64,000 bases of DNA from Roseiarcus sp963782255. GTDB lineage: Bacteria > Pseudomonadota > Alphaproteobacteria > Rhizobiales > Beijerinckiaceae. The stretch lies in contig CAWAIS010000001.1 in the NCBI GenBank assembly GCA_963782255.1, positions 2,046,001 to 2,110,000 on the forward strand. The letters are read 5' to 3'. A program made the position numbers and the translations under genes. The notes beneath the pieces are model-generated. The model was not told the origin of the DNA and did no database searches. It was given only the letters and a program-made list of their open reading frames with translations. Positions 25,525 to 33,776 of this stretch are shown here, in pieces (within the stretch, counting starts at the first letter, position 1; the number at the start of each line of letters is the position of its first letter).

Positions 25525-26328
25525 TCAGCTGTCGAACCCCTCGACGCGCATGCCGTCATAGGCCGGGACGATATGCGCGGGCAGGCGCTTCCTGAGCGTC
25601 TCGTAATCGAGATCGGTGTGCAAGTTGGTTAGGATCGCCCGGCGCGGCCGCATGGCCTCGATCTCGGCGAGCGCGTCGTCGAGGCTGAAATGCGACGGGT
25701 GCGGGCGATAGCGCAAGGCGTCGATGATCCAGACTTCGAGCCCCTCGAGAAACGGTCGGCTCGCCGCGGGAATGCGTTTGACGTCAGACGTGTAGGCGAG
25801 GCCGCCGAAGCGAAACCCGAGCGCGTTGATATCGCCGTGGTCGAGATCGAAGGGCATGGCCTCGACCGCGCCGCCCTTTCCCTCGATCCGGCAGAGGCGG
25901 CCCGAGGTCAGCCTGACGTCGGTTGCGATCGGAGGATAGGAGCTGCCCCCGGGCGTCTCGAAGATATAGCGAAAGGCGTTGCGCACGATCAGCGCCGTCG
26001 GCTCGTCCATATGCAGATCGATCCGCCGCGCCATTTGCAGGCAGAGCGGGCGAAGATCATCAACGCCATGCGTGTGATCGGCATGCGGATGCGTGATCAA
26101 TACGCCGTCGAGGCGCTTCACGCCGGCCTCGATCAACTGCTCGCGCAGGTCCGGTCCCGTATCGACGAGGACCGTCGTCACTCCGTTCGGCCCGATGTGT
26201 TCGACGAGCGCGGAGCAGCGCCGGCGGCGGTTCCTCGGATTGGCCGGGTCGCAGGCGCCCCATCCCTGCGCGACGCGCGGCACGCCGGCCGACGACCCGC
26301 AGCCGAGGATCGTCAGTCGAAGGCTCAA
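25525..26328 (-). CDS. MBL-fold metallohydrolase (PhnP-like)
   Basis: The 267-residue product begins LSLRLTILGCGSSAGVPR and has the metal-binding motif ITHPHADHTHGVDDLR near residue 82, DLDHGD near 167 and a C-terminal LHTDLDY. It belongs to the PhnP/Lpp-type branch of metallo-beta-lactamase-fold phosphodiesterases that follows tatD in many Hyphomicrobiales. The start is a TTG at 26328 overlapping the tatD stop (TTGA), which suggests coupled translation. No ATG is available at the family N-terminus. Confidence 0.85.
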   Translation of the reverse strand: MSLRLTILGCGSSAGVPRVAQGWGACDPANPRNRRRRCSALVEHIGPNGVTTVLVDTGPDLREQLIEAGVKRLDGVLITHPHADHTHGVDDLRPLCLQMARRIDLHMDEPTALIVRNAFRYIFETPGGSSYPPIATDVRLTSGRLCRIEGKGGAVEAMPFDLDHGDINALGFRFGGLAYTSDVKRIPAASRPFLEGLEVWIIDALRYRPHPSHFSLDDALAEIEAMRPRRAILTNLHTDLDYETLRKRLPAHIVPAYDGMRVEGFDS

Positions 26329-27113
26329 TGCGGGCGTCCACCGAGCTTCGGGAAGACGCTGAGCGCATTGGCGCGAGTGGCGTCGGCGAACGCTTCCGGG
26401 GCGATCCCCCTGGCTTCGGCGACGACCCGAGCGGTGTCCGCGACGAAGGCGGGTTCGTTGCGCTTGCCGCGATGGGGGACCGGCGCGAGATAGGGCGCGT
26501 CGGTCTCGATGAGAATGCGGTCGAGCGGAACGTCGCGGGCGATGGCCCTGAGTTCGTCCGACTTCTTGAAGGTGACGACGCCGGAAAACGAGATCGAAAG
26601 CCCGAGATCGAGCCCGGCCTCGGCGAGTTCGCGCGACGAGGTGAAGCAGTGAAGGACGGCGATGAACCTCCCCTGCCCCATCTCTTGCCTGAGGATAGAA
26701 GCCGTGTCGTCCTCTGCGTCGCGCGTATGGATCACGAGCGGCAGGTTCATCTCGCGCGCCAGCGCGATCTGGCCGCGAAATACGGCTTTCGCGATCTCGG
26801 GCGGGGCGTAATTGTAGTGGTAGTCGAGGCCCGCTTCGCCGATCCCGACGCATTTGGGATGCCGGGCGTAGCGGCGCATGGCCGCGAAATCCGCCGCCGC
26901 CTCGCTCGCGGCCTCGTGCGGGTGCGTGCCGACAGTGAAAAAGACGCTGTCGTAGCGCTCGGCGATTTCGACGAGCCGCGCCGCCTTCTCGACCCGCGTG
27001 CCGATGGTGATCATCCGCTCGACGCCAGCGGCCTGCGCGCGCTCGACGACCCCGTCGAGATCGTCGGCGAAGTCGGGGAAATCGAGGTGGCAGTGGCTGT
27101 CGATGAGCGTCAA
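26325..27113 (-). CDS. TatD-family metal-dependent hydrolase
   Basis: The 262-residue product starts LTLIDSHCHLDFPDF with the metal-binding HCH, and has GEAGLDYHY near residue 93, LVIHTRDA near 128, HCFTSS near 152 and ETDAPYLAP near 203. These are the signatures of TatD 3'-5' exonucleases/deoxyribonucleases. TTG 27113 is the start best placed behind GAGAAGGG; no ATG fits the family N-terminus. It lies between metG and the MBL gene, a common order. Confidence 0.88.
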   Translation of the reverse strand: MTLIDSHCHLDFPDFADDLDGVVERAQAAGVERMITIGTRVEKAARLVEIAERYDSVFFTVGTHPHEAASEAAADFAAMRRYARHPKCVGIGEAGLDYHYNYAPPEIAKAVFRGQIALAREMNLPLVIHTRDAEDDTASILRQEMGQGRFIAVLHCFTSSRELAEAGLDLGLSISFSGVVTFKKSDELRAIARDVPLDRILIETDAPYLAPVPHRGKRNEPAFVADTARVVAEARGIAPEAFADATRANALSVFPKLGGRPH

Positions 27114-27115
27114 AT

Positions 27116-27146
27116 CCCTTCTCCCCTTGCGGGAGAGGGGGCGCGG
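27116..27146. repeat. REP-like palindrome between metG and tatD
   Basis: CTTCTCCCC-TTGC-GGGAGAGGGG forms a near-perfect stem. It is the same motif as at 54905 and 17897. Its left arm also supplies the ribosome site of tatD. Confidence 0.55.
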
Positions 27147-27189
27147 GCCCTCCTTGTGCTCGCGACGAACCAATGAGGGCGATATCGGG

Positions 27190-28767
27190 TCACGTCGCCG
27201 CCTCGGGCTCGACGTAGCGCGGGAAGATCGGCTGCGGCGCAGGCAGCGCCCTGCCCGGCTCGAGCCGATGCGGCGCTTCGAGCTTGCCCGCGGCGTCACC
27301 CGCATCGACTGCGGCGAAGGCGCGCGCGTCGTGCGAAACAGCCAGGAGATCGAGCAGCTTCCCCATGCTGCCCGGCATGATCGGCTGCAGCAGAATTGCG
27401 GCGATCCGTAGCGTCTCGATCGTCACGTAGAGCACGAGCCGCATGCGCTTCGGGTCGGTCTTGTTAAGCTTCCAGGGCTCGGCGTAGGCGAAGTAGCGGT
27501 TCGCCTCGGCGACGACGTCGAAAACGGCGCCGACGTAGAGGTGGATGAGAAAGCTCTCCATGTGCCGCCGCGCTTCACAGATCAGCGCGTCGGCGCGCGC
27601 GAGCATGGCGATATCCTCCGGCGCCGATGTGGCCTCACGCGGGTCCGGCACGCGCGCTTCGCAGTTCCTGGCGATCATCGTGAGCGAGCGCTGGGCGAGA
27701 TTGCCGATGTCGTTGGCGAGGTCGGCGTTCATGCGGGCGACGATCGCCTCGTGCGAATAATTTCCGTCCTGCCCGAACGGGACTTCGCGCAGGAAGAAGT
27801 AGCGGATCGGATCAAGGCCGTAAGCCGCGACGAGGCTCGCCGGGCTAACGACGTTGCCGACCGACTTCGACATCTTCTCGCCGCGATTGAACAGGAATCC
27901 GTGCACGACGATCTGCCGCGGCAGAGGCAGCTTCGCCGACATGAGAAACGCGGGCCAGTAGATGGCGTGGAAGCGGGTAATGTCCTTGCCGATCACATGC
28001 GCGTCGGCCGGCCAGAATTTCGCCCGCGGGGCCTGCTCGTCGGGAAAGCCGGTCGCCGTGATATAGTTGGTGAGCGCGTCGACCCAGACGTACATGACGT
28101 GCTTCGGGTCGCCCGGCACGGGCGTGCCCCATGCGAGCGTGGCGCGGCTGATAGAGAGGTCGGTGAGACCGCGCTTCACGAAGGCGACGATCTCGTTGCG
28201 GTATTTTTCCGGAGTGATGAATTCGGGATGCGCTTCGTAATGCGCCAGCAGCCTGTCGGTCCAAGCCGACAGACGGAAGAACCAGCTCTCCTCCTCGACC
28301 CAATCGACCGGCGCGCCCGTCGGCGCGAGCTTCGTCCCCTCGGGCCCGGGCGTGAGCTCGCTCTCGTCGAAATAGGCCTCGTCGCGCACCGAGTACCAGC
28401 CGGAATATTTCGACAGATAGACGTCGCCGTTGGCCGCCATCCGCGCCCAGATCGCCTGCGCGGCGCGAATGTTGCGGGCCTGAGTCGTGCGCACGATGTC
28501 GCCGGCGCGCGCGTTGAGAAGCTCGCCCATCGCCTCGAATTCGGCCGCGGTACGGTCGACGAAGGCTTGCGGCGTCACGCCCTCGCGCGCCGCCGTCTGC
28601 TGCACTTTCAGGCCGTATTCGTCCATGCCGGTGACGAACAGCGTCTCGCGCCCGTCGAGTCGCATGAAACGCTGGATCGCGTCGGTTGCGATGCGCTCGT
28701 AGGCGTGGCCGATATGCGGCGCGCCGTTGGCGTAAGGGATCGCGGTTGTGATGTAGAACCGGCTCAT
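27190..28767 (-). CDS. metG: Methionyl-tRNA synthetase
   Basis: The 525-residue product charges tRNA-Met. The class I signature PHIGHAY is at residue 17 and the KMSKS loop (GEKMSKSVGN) near residue 300. There is no four-cysteine zinc knuckle and no C-terminal EMAPII dimer domain, as in the short alphaproteobacterial form. It belongs to the conserved minus-strand chain holB-metG-tatD-MBL. Confidence 0.97.
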   Translation of the reverse strand: MSRFYITTAIPYANGAPHIGHAYERIATDAIQRFMRLDGRETLFVTGMDEYGLKVQQTAAREGVTPQAFVDRTAAEFEAMGELLNARAGDIVRTTQARNIRAAQAIWARMAANGDVYLSKYSGWYSVRDEAYFDESELTPGPEGTKLAPTGAPVDWVEEESWFFRLSAWTDRLLAHYEAHPEFITPEKYRNEIVAFVKRGLTDLSISRATLAWGTPVPGDPKHVMYVWVDALTNYITATGFPDEQAPRAKFWPADAHVIGKDITRFHAIYWPAFLMSAKLPLPRQIVVHGFLFNRGEKMSKSVGNVVSPASLVAAYGLDPIRYFFLREVPFGQDGNYSHEAIVARMNADLANDIGNLAQRSLTMIARNCEARVPDPREATSAPEDIAMLARADALICEARRHMESFLIHLYVGAVFDVVAEANRYFAYAEPWKLNKTDPKRMRLVLYVTIETLRIAAILLQPIMPGSMGKLLDLLAVSHDARAFAAVDAGDAAGKLEAPHRLEPGRALPAPQPIFPRYVEPEAAT

Positions 28768-28820
28768 GCGCGCTCGTCTAGAGCATTTTCCGGGCGATGG
28801 GAACTTGGCTTGCGCGCCTG

Positions 28821-29903
28821 CTATTCCGCGCGCCTGCGGGGCCTCGCAGTCTCGGCGATCTCGGCGAATATCGTCAAGACGTGCAGCTTTCGGTCAAGAT
28901 TGAGCGCTTCCGTCTCGCGCTGAGCCTCCCGGATTCGATCCCAAACGCCGCCGATTTCCTCGACGCGCGACGCCGAGCCGGCGGCCTTCAGGGCATAGTC
29001 GGCGAGCCAGTCGTACAGCGCGCGGTGGAAGGTCTCATAGGCCTCCGCGGCACCGCGCTCCGCCAGCGCCTCGGCGAGCTTTGCGGCGGCGCGCGGATCC
29101 GGTCGCGGGAGGCCGGCGATGGTGGAGTCGATCAAGGCGCCGACCCCCTCCTCGTCCGGCGAGAGACGCGCCAGCGTCTCCCTCACCGAGCCGCTCGCGC
29201 GCCGCGCCGCGCCCGCGATCTCGGCCGGCTCTGTTGCGCTCCACGACGACCCGAGGCTCGCGATGACGTCGGCGATCTCCCTTTCCGACAGCGCGTCCAG
29301 CCGCAAGTGGCGGCAGCGCGAACGGATTGTCGGCAAGACTTGCCCCGGCCGGTGCGAGACGATCAGGATCAGCGAGCGCTGCGGCGGCTCTTCGATGATT
29401 TTCAGGAGCGCATTGGCGCTGCTGCGGTTCAGGTCTTCCGCGCAGTCGACGATCGAGACGCGCCAGCCGCCGAAAGCGGCCGACATCTGGAAAACCTGCA
29501 TCGCGCGGCGCACGACGTCGACGCCGATCTCGCTGGCGAATCCCTTCGTCGTGAGCCGCCATTCGCGCCGGATCAGCGAGAAGTCGGGATGGGCGAGCGC
29601 CGCGAGCAGGCGCGCGGCGGAAGCGTTCGGGTCGACGTGGAGATCGGTCGCCTCACGGACCGCGCGTGCGGATGGGTCGGGATTGGCGAGCACGAACCGG
29701 GCGAAGCGCCAGGCGAGCGTCGCCTTGCCAACGCCCTCCCGCCCCGCGAGGAGCCAGGCATGGGCCAGCCGCCCGTCGCGATAGGCCGACAGCATCTCCG
29801 CTTCGGCGGCCTTGTGGCCAACAAGGCGCTGCGCATGGCGCGGATGCGGCGCGTCCGGGAAGGCGTCGCTTTCGGGCAGGTCCTCGAGTTCCGCGTGCGT
29901 CAT
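28821..29903 (-). CDS. holB: DNA polymerase III subunit delta'
   Basis: The 360-residue product has a clamp-loader AAA+ core: WLLAGREGVGKATLAWRFAR near residue 50, the sensor region LNRSSANALLKIIEEPP near 165 and SHRPGQVLPTIRSRCRHL near 185. The ATG at 29903 overlaps the tmk stop (ATGA). In the sequence given, the frame is open upstream because tmk is frameshifted, so a Tmk-HolB fusion would be predicted by software; the overlap and family length show two separate genes. Confidence 0.93.
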   Translation of the reverse strand: MTHAELEDLPESDAFPDAPHPRHAQRLVGHKAAEAEMLSAYRDGRLAHAWLLAGREGVGKATLAWRFARFVLANPDPSARAVREATDLHVDPNASAARLLAALAHPDFSLIRREWRLTTKGFASEIGVDVVRRAMQVFQMSAAFGGWRVSIVDCAEDLNRSSANALLKIIEEPPQRSLILIVSHRPGQVLPTIRSRCRHLRLDALSEREIADVIASLGSSWSATEPAEIAGAARRASGSVRETLARLSPDEEGVGALIDSTIAGLPRPDPRAAAKLAEALAERGAAEAYETFHRALYDWLADYALKAAGSASRVEEIGGVWDRIREAQRETEALNLDRKLHVLTIFAEIAETARPRRRAE

Positions 29904-30569
29904 TGCGCGGCCGAGTTCATGACGTCGGCCGGGTCGAGGCGGGACACGACCGCGGACCAGATGTCCTCGGCGACTTCCTCTTCCCGCTTCAAGGCGTCGA
30001 TAACGACGCAGCGTCGCGGTTCCGCGGCGGCAATCTCGAGGAATGCACGGCGCAGCGTCTCGTGGAAAGCGAGCCCCTCGGATTCGAAGCGGTCTGCGCC
30101 CTCCCCTTCCCGCCGGTTGGCGGCACGCGCAAGGCCGGCCTCCGCCGGGATGTCGAGGATGAGCGTCAGGTCGGGCGCGTTCGCGCCGACTGCGACATGT
30201 TCGAGGCAAGCGATGAAGCCCGTGGGAAGCTTGCCAGCGGCGCCCTGGTAGGCACGGGTCGAATTCGGCGAAACGGTCGCAGACGACCCACGATCCGCGT
30301 TCGAGCGCGGGGCGGATCGACTGCGCGAGATGGTCGATCCGGGCAGCGGCGAAGGTCAGAGCCTCGGCTTCCGGGCCGAACTGGGCGGCAAAGCCCGACA
30401 GGATCGCTTCGCGAAGGACTTCGGCGTGCGGCGAGCCGCCGGGCTCGCGGGTCCGCACGACGTCGAGTCCCGTGACCTTGAGCTTCTCCTCGAGACGTTT
30501 CGCCTGCACGGACTTGCCGGCGCCCTCGCCGCCTTCGAGGGTGATGAAGCGGCCGCGCCGGGCGATCAT
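29900..30569 (-). pseudogene. tmk: Thymidylate kinase, one-base insertion
   Basis: From ATG 30569 the product reads GRFITLEGGEGAGKSVQAKR (P-loop), TREPGGSPHAEVLR and VVCDRFA, all typical of dTMP kinase. At about 30269 GAATTCGACC replaces the expected GAT-TCG-ACC, and one extra base breaks the frame. The next frame continues RAYQGAAGKLPTGFIACLEH, then LTLILDIPAEAGLARA and stops at 29900 in the ATGA overlap with holB. The two parts together give a normal 222-residue enzyme. tmk is generally essential, so a sequence error is the simplest explanation; the gene is likely intact in the cell. Confidence 0.88.
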
Positions 30570-31741
30570 TCGCGCTTGAGCGCCCGCCGCACCGCGTCGC
30601 CTGCGAGTTCGATCCCGGCGTCGAAAGCGCGGCGGGTCAGGCCGCCGAGCGCGACCGCCGCGCCGGTCTTGAGCGGCGCGTCGACGACCAGCGTGTCGCC
30701 GCGCCATATCTTCAGCCGTCCAGCGTCCTTGCCCGGCTCGACCGGCGCCGCAAGCGGCCCCGTGTAGACGATCTTCGCCACGAGCTTGTCGCTTTCGCCG
30801 CGCGGGACGAACAGCGTGATGGGTTTATCCGAGACGAGCGGGACTCCGTCCGCCTCTCCGCCATAGACGGACGCCGTTCCGACTGTCGCTCCGGCCGCAA
30901 ACAGCGTGCGATGGTCGAACGAATGGAAGCCGTAGCTGAACAGCTTTCGCGCTTCCTCAACCCGCTCGGTCGCCGATTTCAGCCCGTTCATGACGAGAAT
31001 GAGCCGCTGATTGTCCTGGACGGCCGTTCCGACGATGGCATAGCCGCCATCAGCGACGTCGCCCGCTTTCAGGCCGTCCGCCCCAATGTCCATGGTCAAC
31101 AGCGGGTTGCGGTTCAGTTGCCGGATCTTGTTCCAGGTGAACTCCTTCTCGCCGAAGTAGTGGTAATAGTCCGGATAGCCGCGGATGACGTGCGCCGCGA
31201 GGATCGCCATGTCGCGGGCGGTGACATGCTGGTCCGGGTCGGGCTTGCCGCGCGCGTTGGTGAAATGGGAATGCGTCATGCCGAGTTCGGCGGCGCGTTT
31301 GTTCATCATCTCCGCGAAATTGTCTTCCGTGCCGCCGATGCCTTCGGCGAGCGTGATCGCCGCGTCGTTGCCCGACTGGATGATCAGGCCGCGCAGCAGG
31401 TCCTCGACCCTGACATGACTATGGAGAGAAAGGAACATGGCGGCGCCCCGCGAAGGCGCGCCGCCCTCGCGCCACGCCTTGTCCGAGACGTCGAAGTTGT
31501 CGTCGAGATGAAGGTGGCCCGCCTTCAGTTCGTTGAAGACCATTTCGGCAGTGAGGAGCTTGGCGGTCGATGCCGGCGGCATCGGCTCGTCGGCAGTCTT
31601 TTCAAAGAGGACCGCGCCGCTGTCGTAGTCCTCGAGCAGGGCGAACTGGGCGCTCGTGCTGAAAGTCTCCTCGGCCGCGGCGGGTTTCGCCGCCGCAAAC
31701 CAGAGGACGAGCAGAGCAAGTCCGAGCCGGAAGCAGCTCAC
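30566..31741 (-). CDS. D-alanyl-D-alanine carboxypeptidase (PBP5/6 type)
   Basis: The 391-residue exported protein (signal LALLVLWFAAAKPAAA) trims peptidoglycan pentapeptides in the periplasm. The active-site motifs are PPASTAK (Ser-x-x-Lys near residue 58), QSGNDAA (near 122) and ADGLKAGD near 221, where the usual KTG triad reads KAG. A C-terminal beta domain follows, and the end (RRAFDAGIELAGDAVRRALK) could be an amphipathic membrane anchor. It overlaps tmk by 4 bases, so dac-tmk-holB are translationally linked. Confidence 0.92.
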   Translation of the reverse strand: MSCFRLGLALLVLWFAAAKPAAAEETFSTSAQFALLEDYDSGAVLFEKTADEPMPPASTAKLLTAEMVFNELKAGHLHLDDNFDVSDKAWREGGAPSRGAAMFLSLHSHVRVEDLLRGLIIQSGNDAAITLAEGIGGTEDNFAEMMNKRAAELGMTHSHFTNARGKPDPDQHVTARDMAILAAHVIRGYPDYYHYFGEKEFTWNKIRQLNRNPLLTMDIGADGLKAGDVADGGYAIVGTAVQDNQRLILVMNGLKSATERVEEARKLFSYGFHSFDHRTLFAAGATVGTASVYGGEADGVPLVSDKPITLFVPRGESDKLVAKIVYTGPLAAPVEPGKDAGRLKIWRGDTLVVDAPLKTGAAVALGGLTRRAFDAGIELAGDAVRRALKRE

Positions 31742-31861
31742 CGGAGTTCCTTCAAAGCGCGATCGCGGGCCCTACGCCCCCCGCGCGCCTCTCATAATGG
31801 ATTAGGGAAGCAATGGAAAATGTCCTGCAGAAGTGCGGCGATTTGGCGACGCCGGCGCCGC

Positions 31862-32974
31862 TCAGTCGTCCGTCGCGCGCGCGGGCTTCACCTGATCGAA
31901 GGGATCTTTGCCCGTATGTTTGAAACGCTCGGCCGGGGGATCGGAGAAGTAGAGCGCCTTCTCCGCGGTCGCCTGAAGAAGCGGCCTTCGCGGCGGCATG
32001 ACCGGCTCGGCGAGCGGCTTTGGCCGCGACGCAAGGACGATCGTCGAGGCGCGCGACTCGCCGAGGTCGAAGGGGCGCGGTGGGGGAAGCGGAATGGGAC
32101 CGCGCGGCTGATGGATCGCGACGACCGTCCTTTCGCGTGGAGCGGGGATAGGCTCTGGCGGCGGCGCGAGCGCGGGCTCCACAGCGGCGACGCGGACGGG
32201 CTCAGGTTCAGGCTCCGGCGCTCGAACCGGTGGTGGGGGGGCGGCGCGGCTTTGCGACCAGAATGCGTCGAACAGCGACGGAGCCGGCTCCGCCGCCCTC
32301 GCCGTCATGACCGGCGGCGAATAGCCTTCGAGGTTGGCGGGCGAGCCATCGGTGCGCAGGCTCGCAAGCAACATTGCGTCGTCCGATCCTTCGATCGGGG
32401 CGCGCCCGACGTATTCGACCTTGATTCGCCCGGTGCCCTCGCCTTTGAAACCCAGTACGTCGGCCGCGCGCGAGGACACGTCCATCACCCGGCCGCCGTG
32501 GTAGGGGCCGCGGTCGTTGACACGCACGATGACCGAATAACCGTTGCCGAGATTGGTGACCCGCGCGTAGCTCGGCAGCGGCATGGTCGGGTGGGCGGCC
32601 GTGAGCGAGGCCATGTCGTAGACTTCGCCGTTGGCGGTGCGCCGCCCGTGGAATGCCGCGCCGTACCAGGAGGCCATGCCGACGGCGGTGTAGGACGACA
32701 TTTCGGCCGGATAATAGGTGTGGCCGGCCACATGATAGGGGTGGCCGACCAGGTACTGGCCGCCGCCCTTCGGAACGGGCTGGCCATCGGCCACCACCTT
32801 CGGGCTCGCATGCCCGTATTTCTTTTGCGAGAAGTACTCGTGGCCGTGAGCGTAATGCTGAGCGACCTGCTGATTTGCGCAACCCGAAAGCGCCGCGGCG
32901 AGAGCGACGCTCGCGGCCCAGGGCCATCCCCTTTCGGCCGCGCGAGCGCCCAGTTCGAAACGCGATACGCTCAT
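31862..32974 (-). CDS. rlpA: RlpA-family septal lytic transglycosylase lipoprotein
   Basis: The 370-residue product has a lipoprotein signal with lipobox ALSGCA near residue 32. The double-psi beta-barrel follows: GMASWYGAAFHGRRTANGE near residue 98 and VRVNDRGPYHGGRVMDVSSR near 148, with the catalytic-type Asp. The C-terminal half is Pro-rich and disordered, and no SPOR domain is evident. It is the first gene of the rlpA-dac-tmk-holB chain, 120 bases before dac. It probably acts on peptidoglycan at the division site. Confidence 0.9.
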   Translation of the reverse strand: MSVSRFELGARAAERGWPWAASVALAAALSGCANQQVAQHYAHGHEYFSQKKYGHASPKVVADGQPVPKGGGQYLVGHPYHVAGHTYYPAEMSSYTAVGMASWYGAAFHGRRTANGEVYDMASLTAAHPTMPLPSYARVTNLGNGYSVIVRVNDRGPYHGGRVMDVSSRAADVLGFKGEGTGRIKVEYVGRAPIEGSDDAMLLASLRTDGSPANLEGYSPPVMTARAAEPAPSLFDAFWSQSRAAPPPPVRAPEPEPEPVRVAAVEPALAPPPEPIPAPRERTVVAIHQPRGPIPLPPPRPFDLGESRASTIVLASRPKPLAEPVMPPRRPLLQATAEKALYFSDPPAERFKHTGKDPFDQVKPARATDD

Positions 32975-33319
32975 CGACGCTTACTCGTTGGCGCAGGGAA
33001 ACCGGTTTGCCGCCGCAATTCGCGAATGCCGCGCCGACCCAAACGCCTTACCGATTCCTCGACATTGCATGCCACGTTTGATCCCGCTTCGTTTCAAATT
33101 CGCTAAGAATTGAGGCTGGCGCAACGCCCGTCGCCGGCGAGCAGCCGATCCTGCCCTTTTTTATCGGCGGCCCGATATCGGCCGCGGTCATAACATTTTC
33201 CCAGCGCCGCACCTGTGACGTCCAATCGCGGCGAGAAAGTGACCGGACCGCGGCCATGCGAGTCCGATTTGACGAGGGCCGTCAACAGCTTCCAAAAGGG
33301 AAGGCGGCATTTTGCTAAA
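32975..33319. other. Upstream region of rlpA, no gene
   Basis: No coding frame or motif stands out in about 345 bases. The rlpA promoter presumably lies here. The far end borders the terminator of the candidate small RNA. Confidence 0.5.
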
Positions 33320-33509
33320 AGAAAAAGCGGCCGAATGCGTGATCGCATCGGCCGCCAGTTATGGGATGACGAAGGATTCGCCGGGTGAGACCGTAATTCC
33401 GTCTTCCGGGTGGTGCTGATCCGTCGCCTCCCTGCGGCCGAAGAACGAAAGGTCCGAGGGGGGTTCAGAACCCTTTGTTCCCGGGCAATTAACCCGGCCC
33501 GGCCTGGTT
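33320..33509 (-). ncRNA. Candidate small RNA with its own promoter and terminator
   Basis: On the minus strand TTGCAT (33545-33540) and TATTAT (33521-33516) are 18 bases apart and fit a sigma-70 promoter, with a start near 33509. The transcript would contain stems CCGGG/CCCGG and GGGTT/GAACC and end at a strong hairpin followed by TTTTTC. About 190 nt contain no credible reading frame on that strand. I do not recognise an RNA family. It is not tmRNA, SRP RNA or RNase P by their conserved cores. Confidence 0.45.
33327..33355 (-). terminator. Rho-independent terminator
   Basis: GCGGCCGA and TCGGCCGC form an outer stem and TGCG/CGCA an inner stem with loop TGAT. On the minus strand the hairpin is followed by TTTTTCTTTT. 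No minus-strand protein gene lies within 400 bases upstream, so the transcript it ends is probably non-coding. Confidence 0.75.
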
Positions 33510-33776
33510 GTATTTATAATAGTGGCGAACGGGTGTCATATGCAACCCGCATTGTAAAAGTTTGTCACAAATTTTTCATCCGGATGGCAATCTGAGACGG
33601 TTTCGGGGCTATAGACAGATGTAGCGGCCTTGCCTCGGCTCGTTTCAAACCCGTACAGGCTCGGTTGTTGCCGGTCTTGAATGGGCGAGGCGAAGTTACG
33701 CTTGTCAACTGTCGGTCAAACGACGGAAGTCGCCTTGGGCAGGCCTGGCTAATACGGTGCGATAATTGCAGAATAG

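Noticed and set aside
28797..30251. A 484-codon plus-strand frame opposite holB and tmk
   Set aside because: HolB and Tmk motifs on the minus strand are decisive; this is a compositional shadow.
28821..30569. True Tmk-HolB fusion protein
   Set aside because: The second half of Tmk is encoded in the other frame and ends in an ATGA overlap with holB, so the fused frame is an artefact of one inserted base.
30911..33106. A 731-codon open frame on the plus strand
   Set aside because: It lies antisense to the carboxypeptidase and rlpA genes, has no ribosome site or family motif, and reflects the GC-rich third positions of those genes.
33410..33595. A 61-codon plus-strand frame in the small-RNA region
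   Set aside because: No ribosome site, and the promoter and terminator in the region face the other strand.
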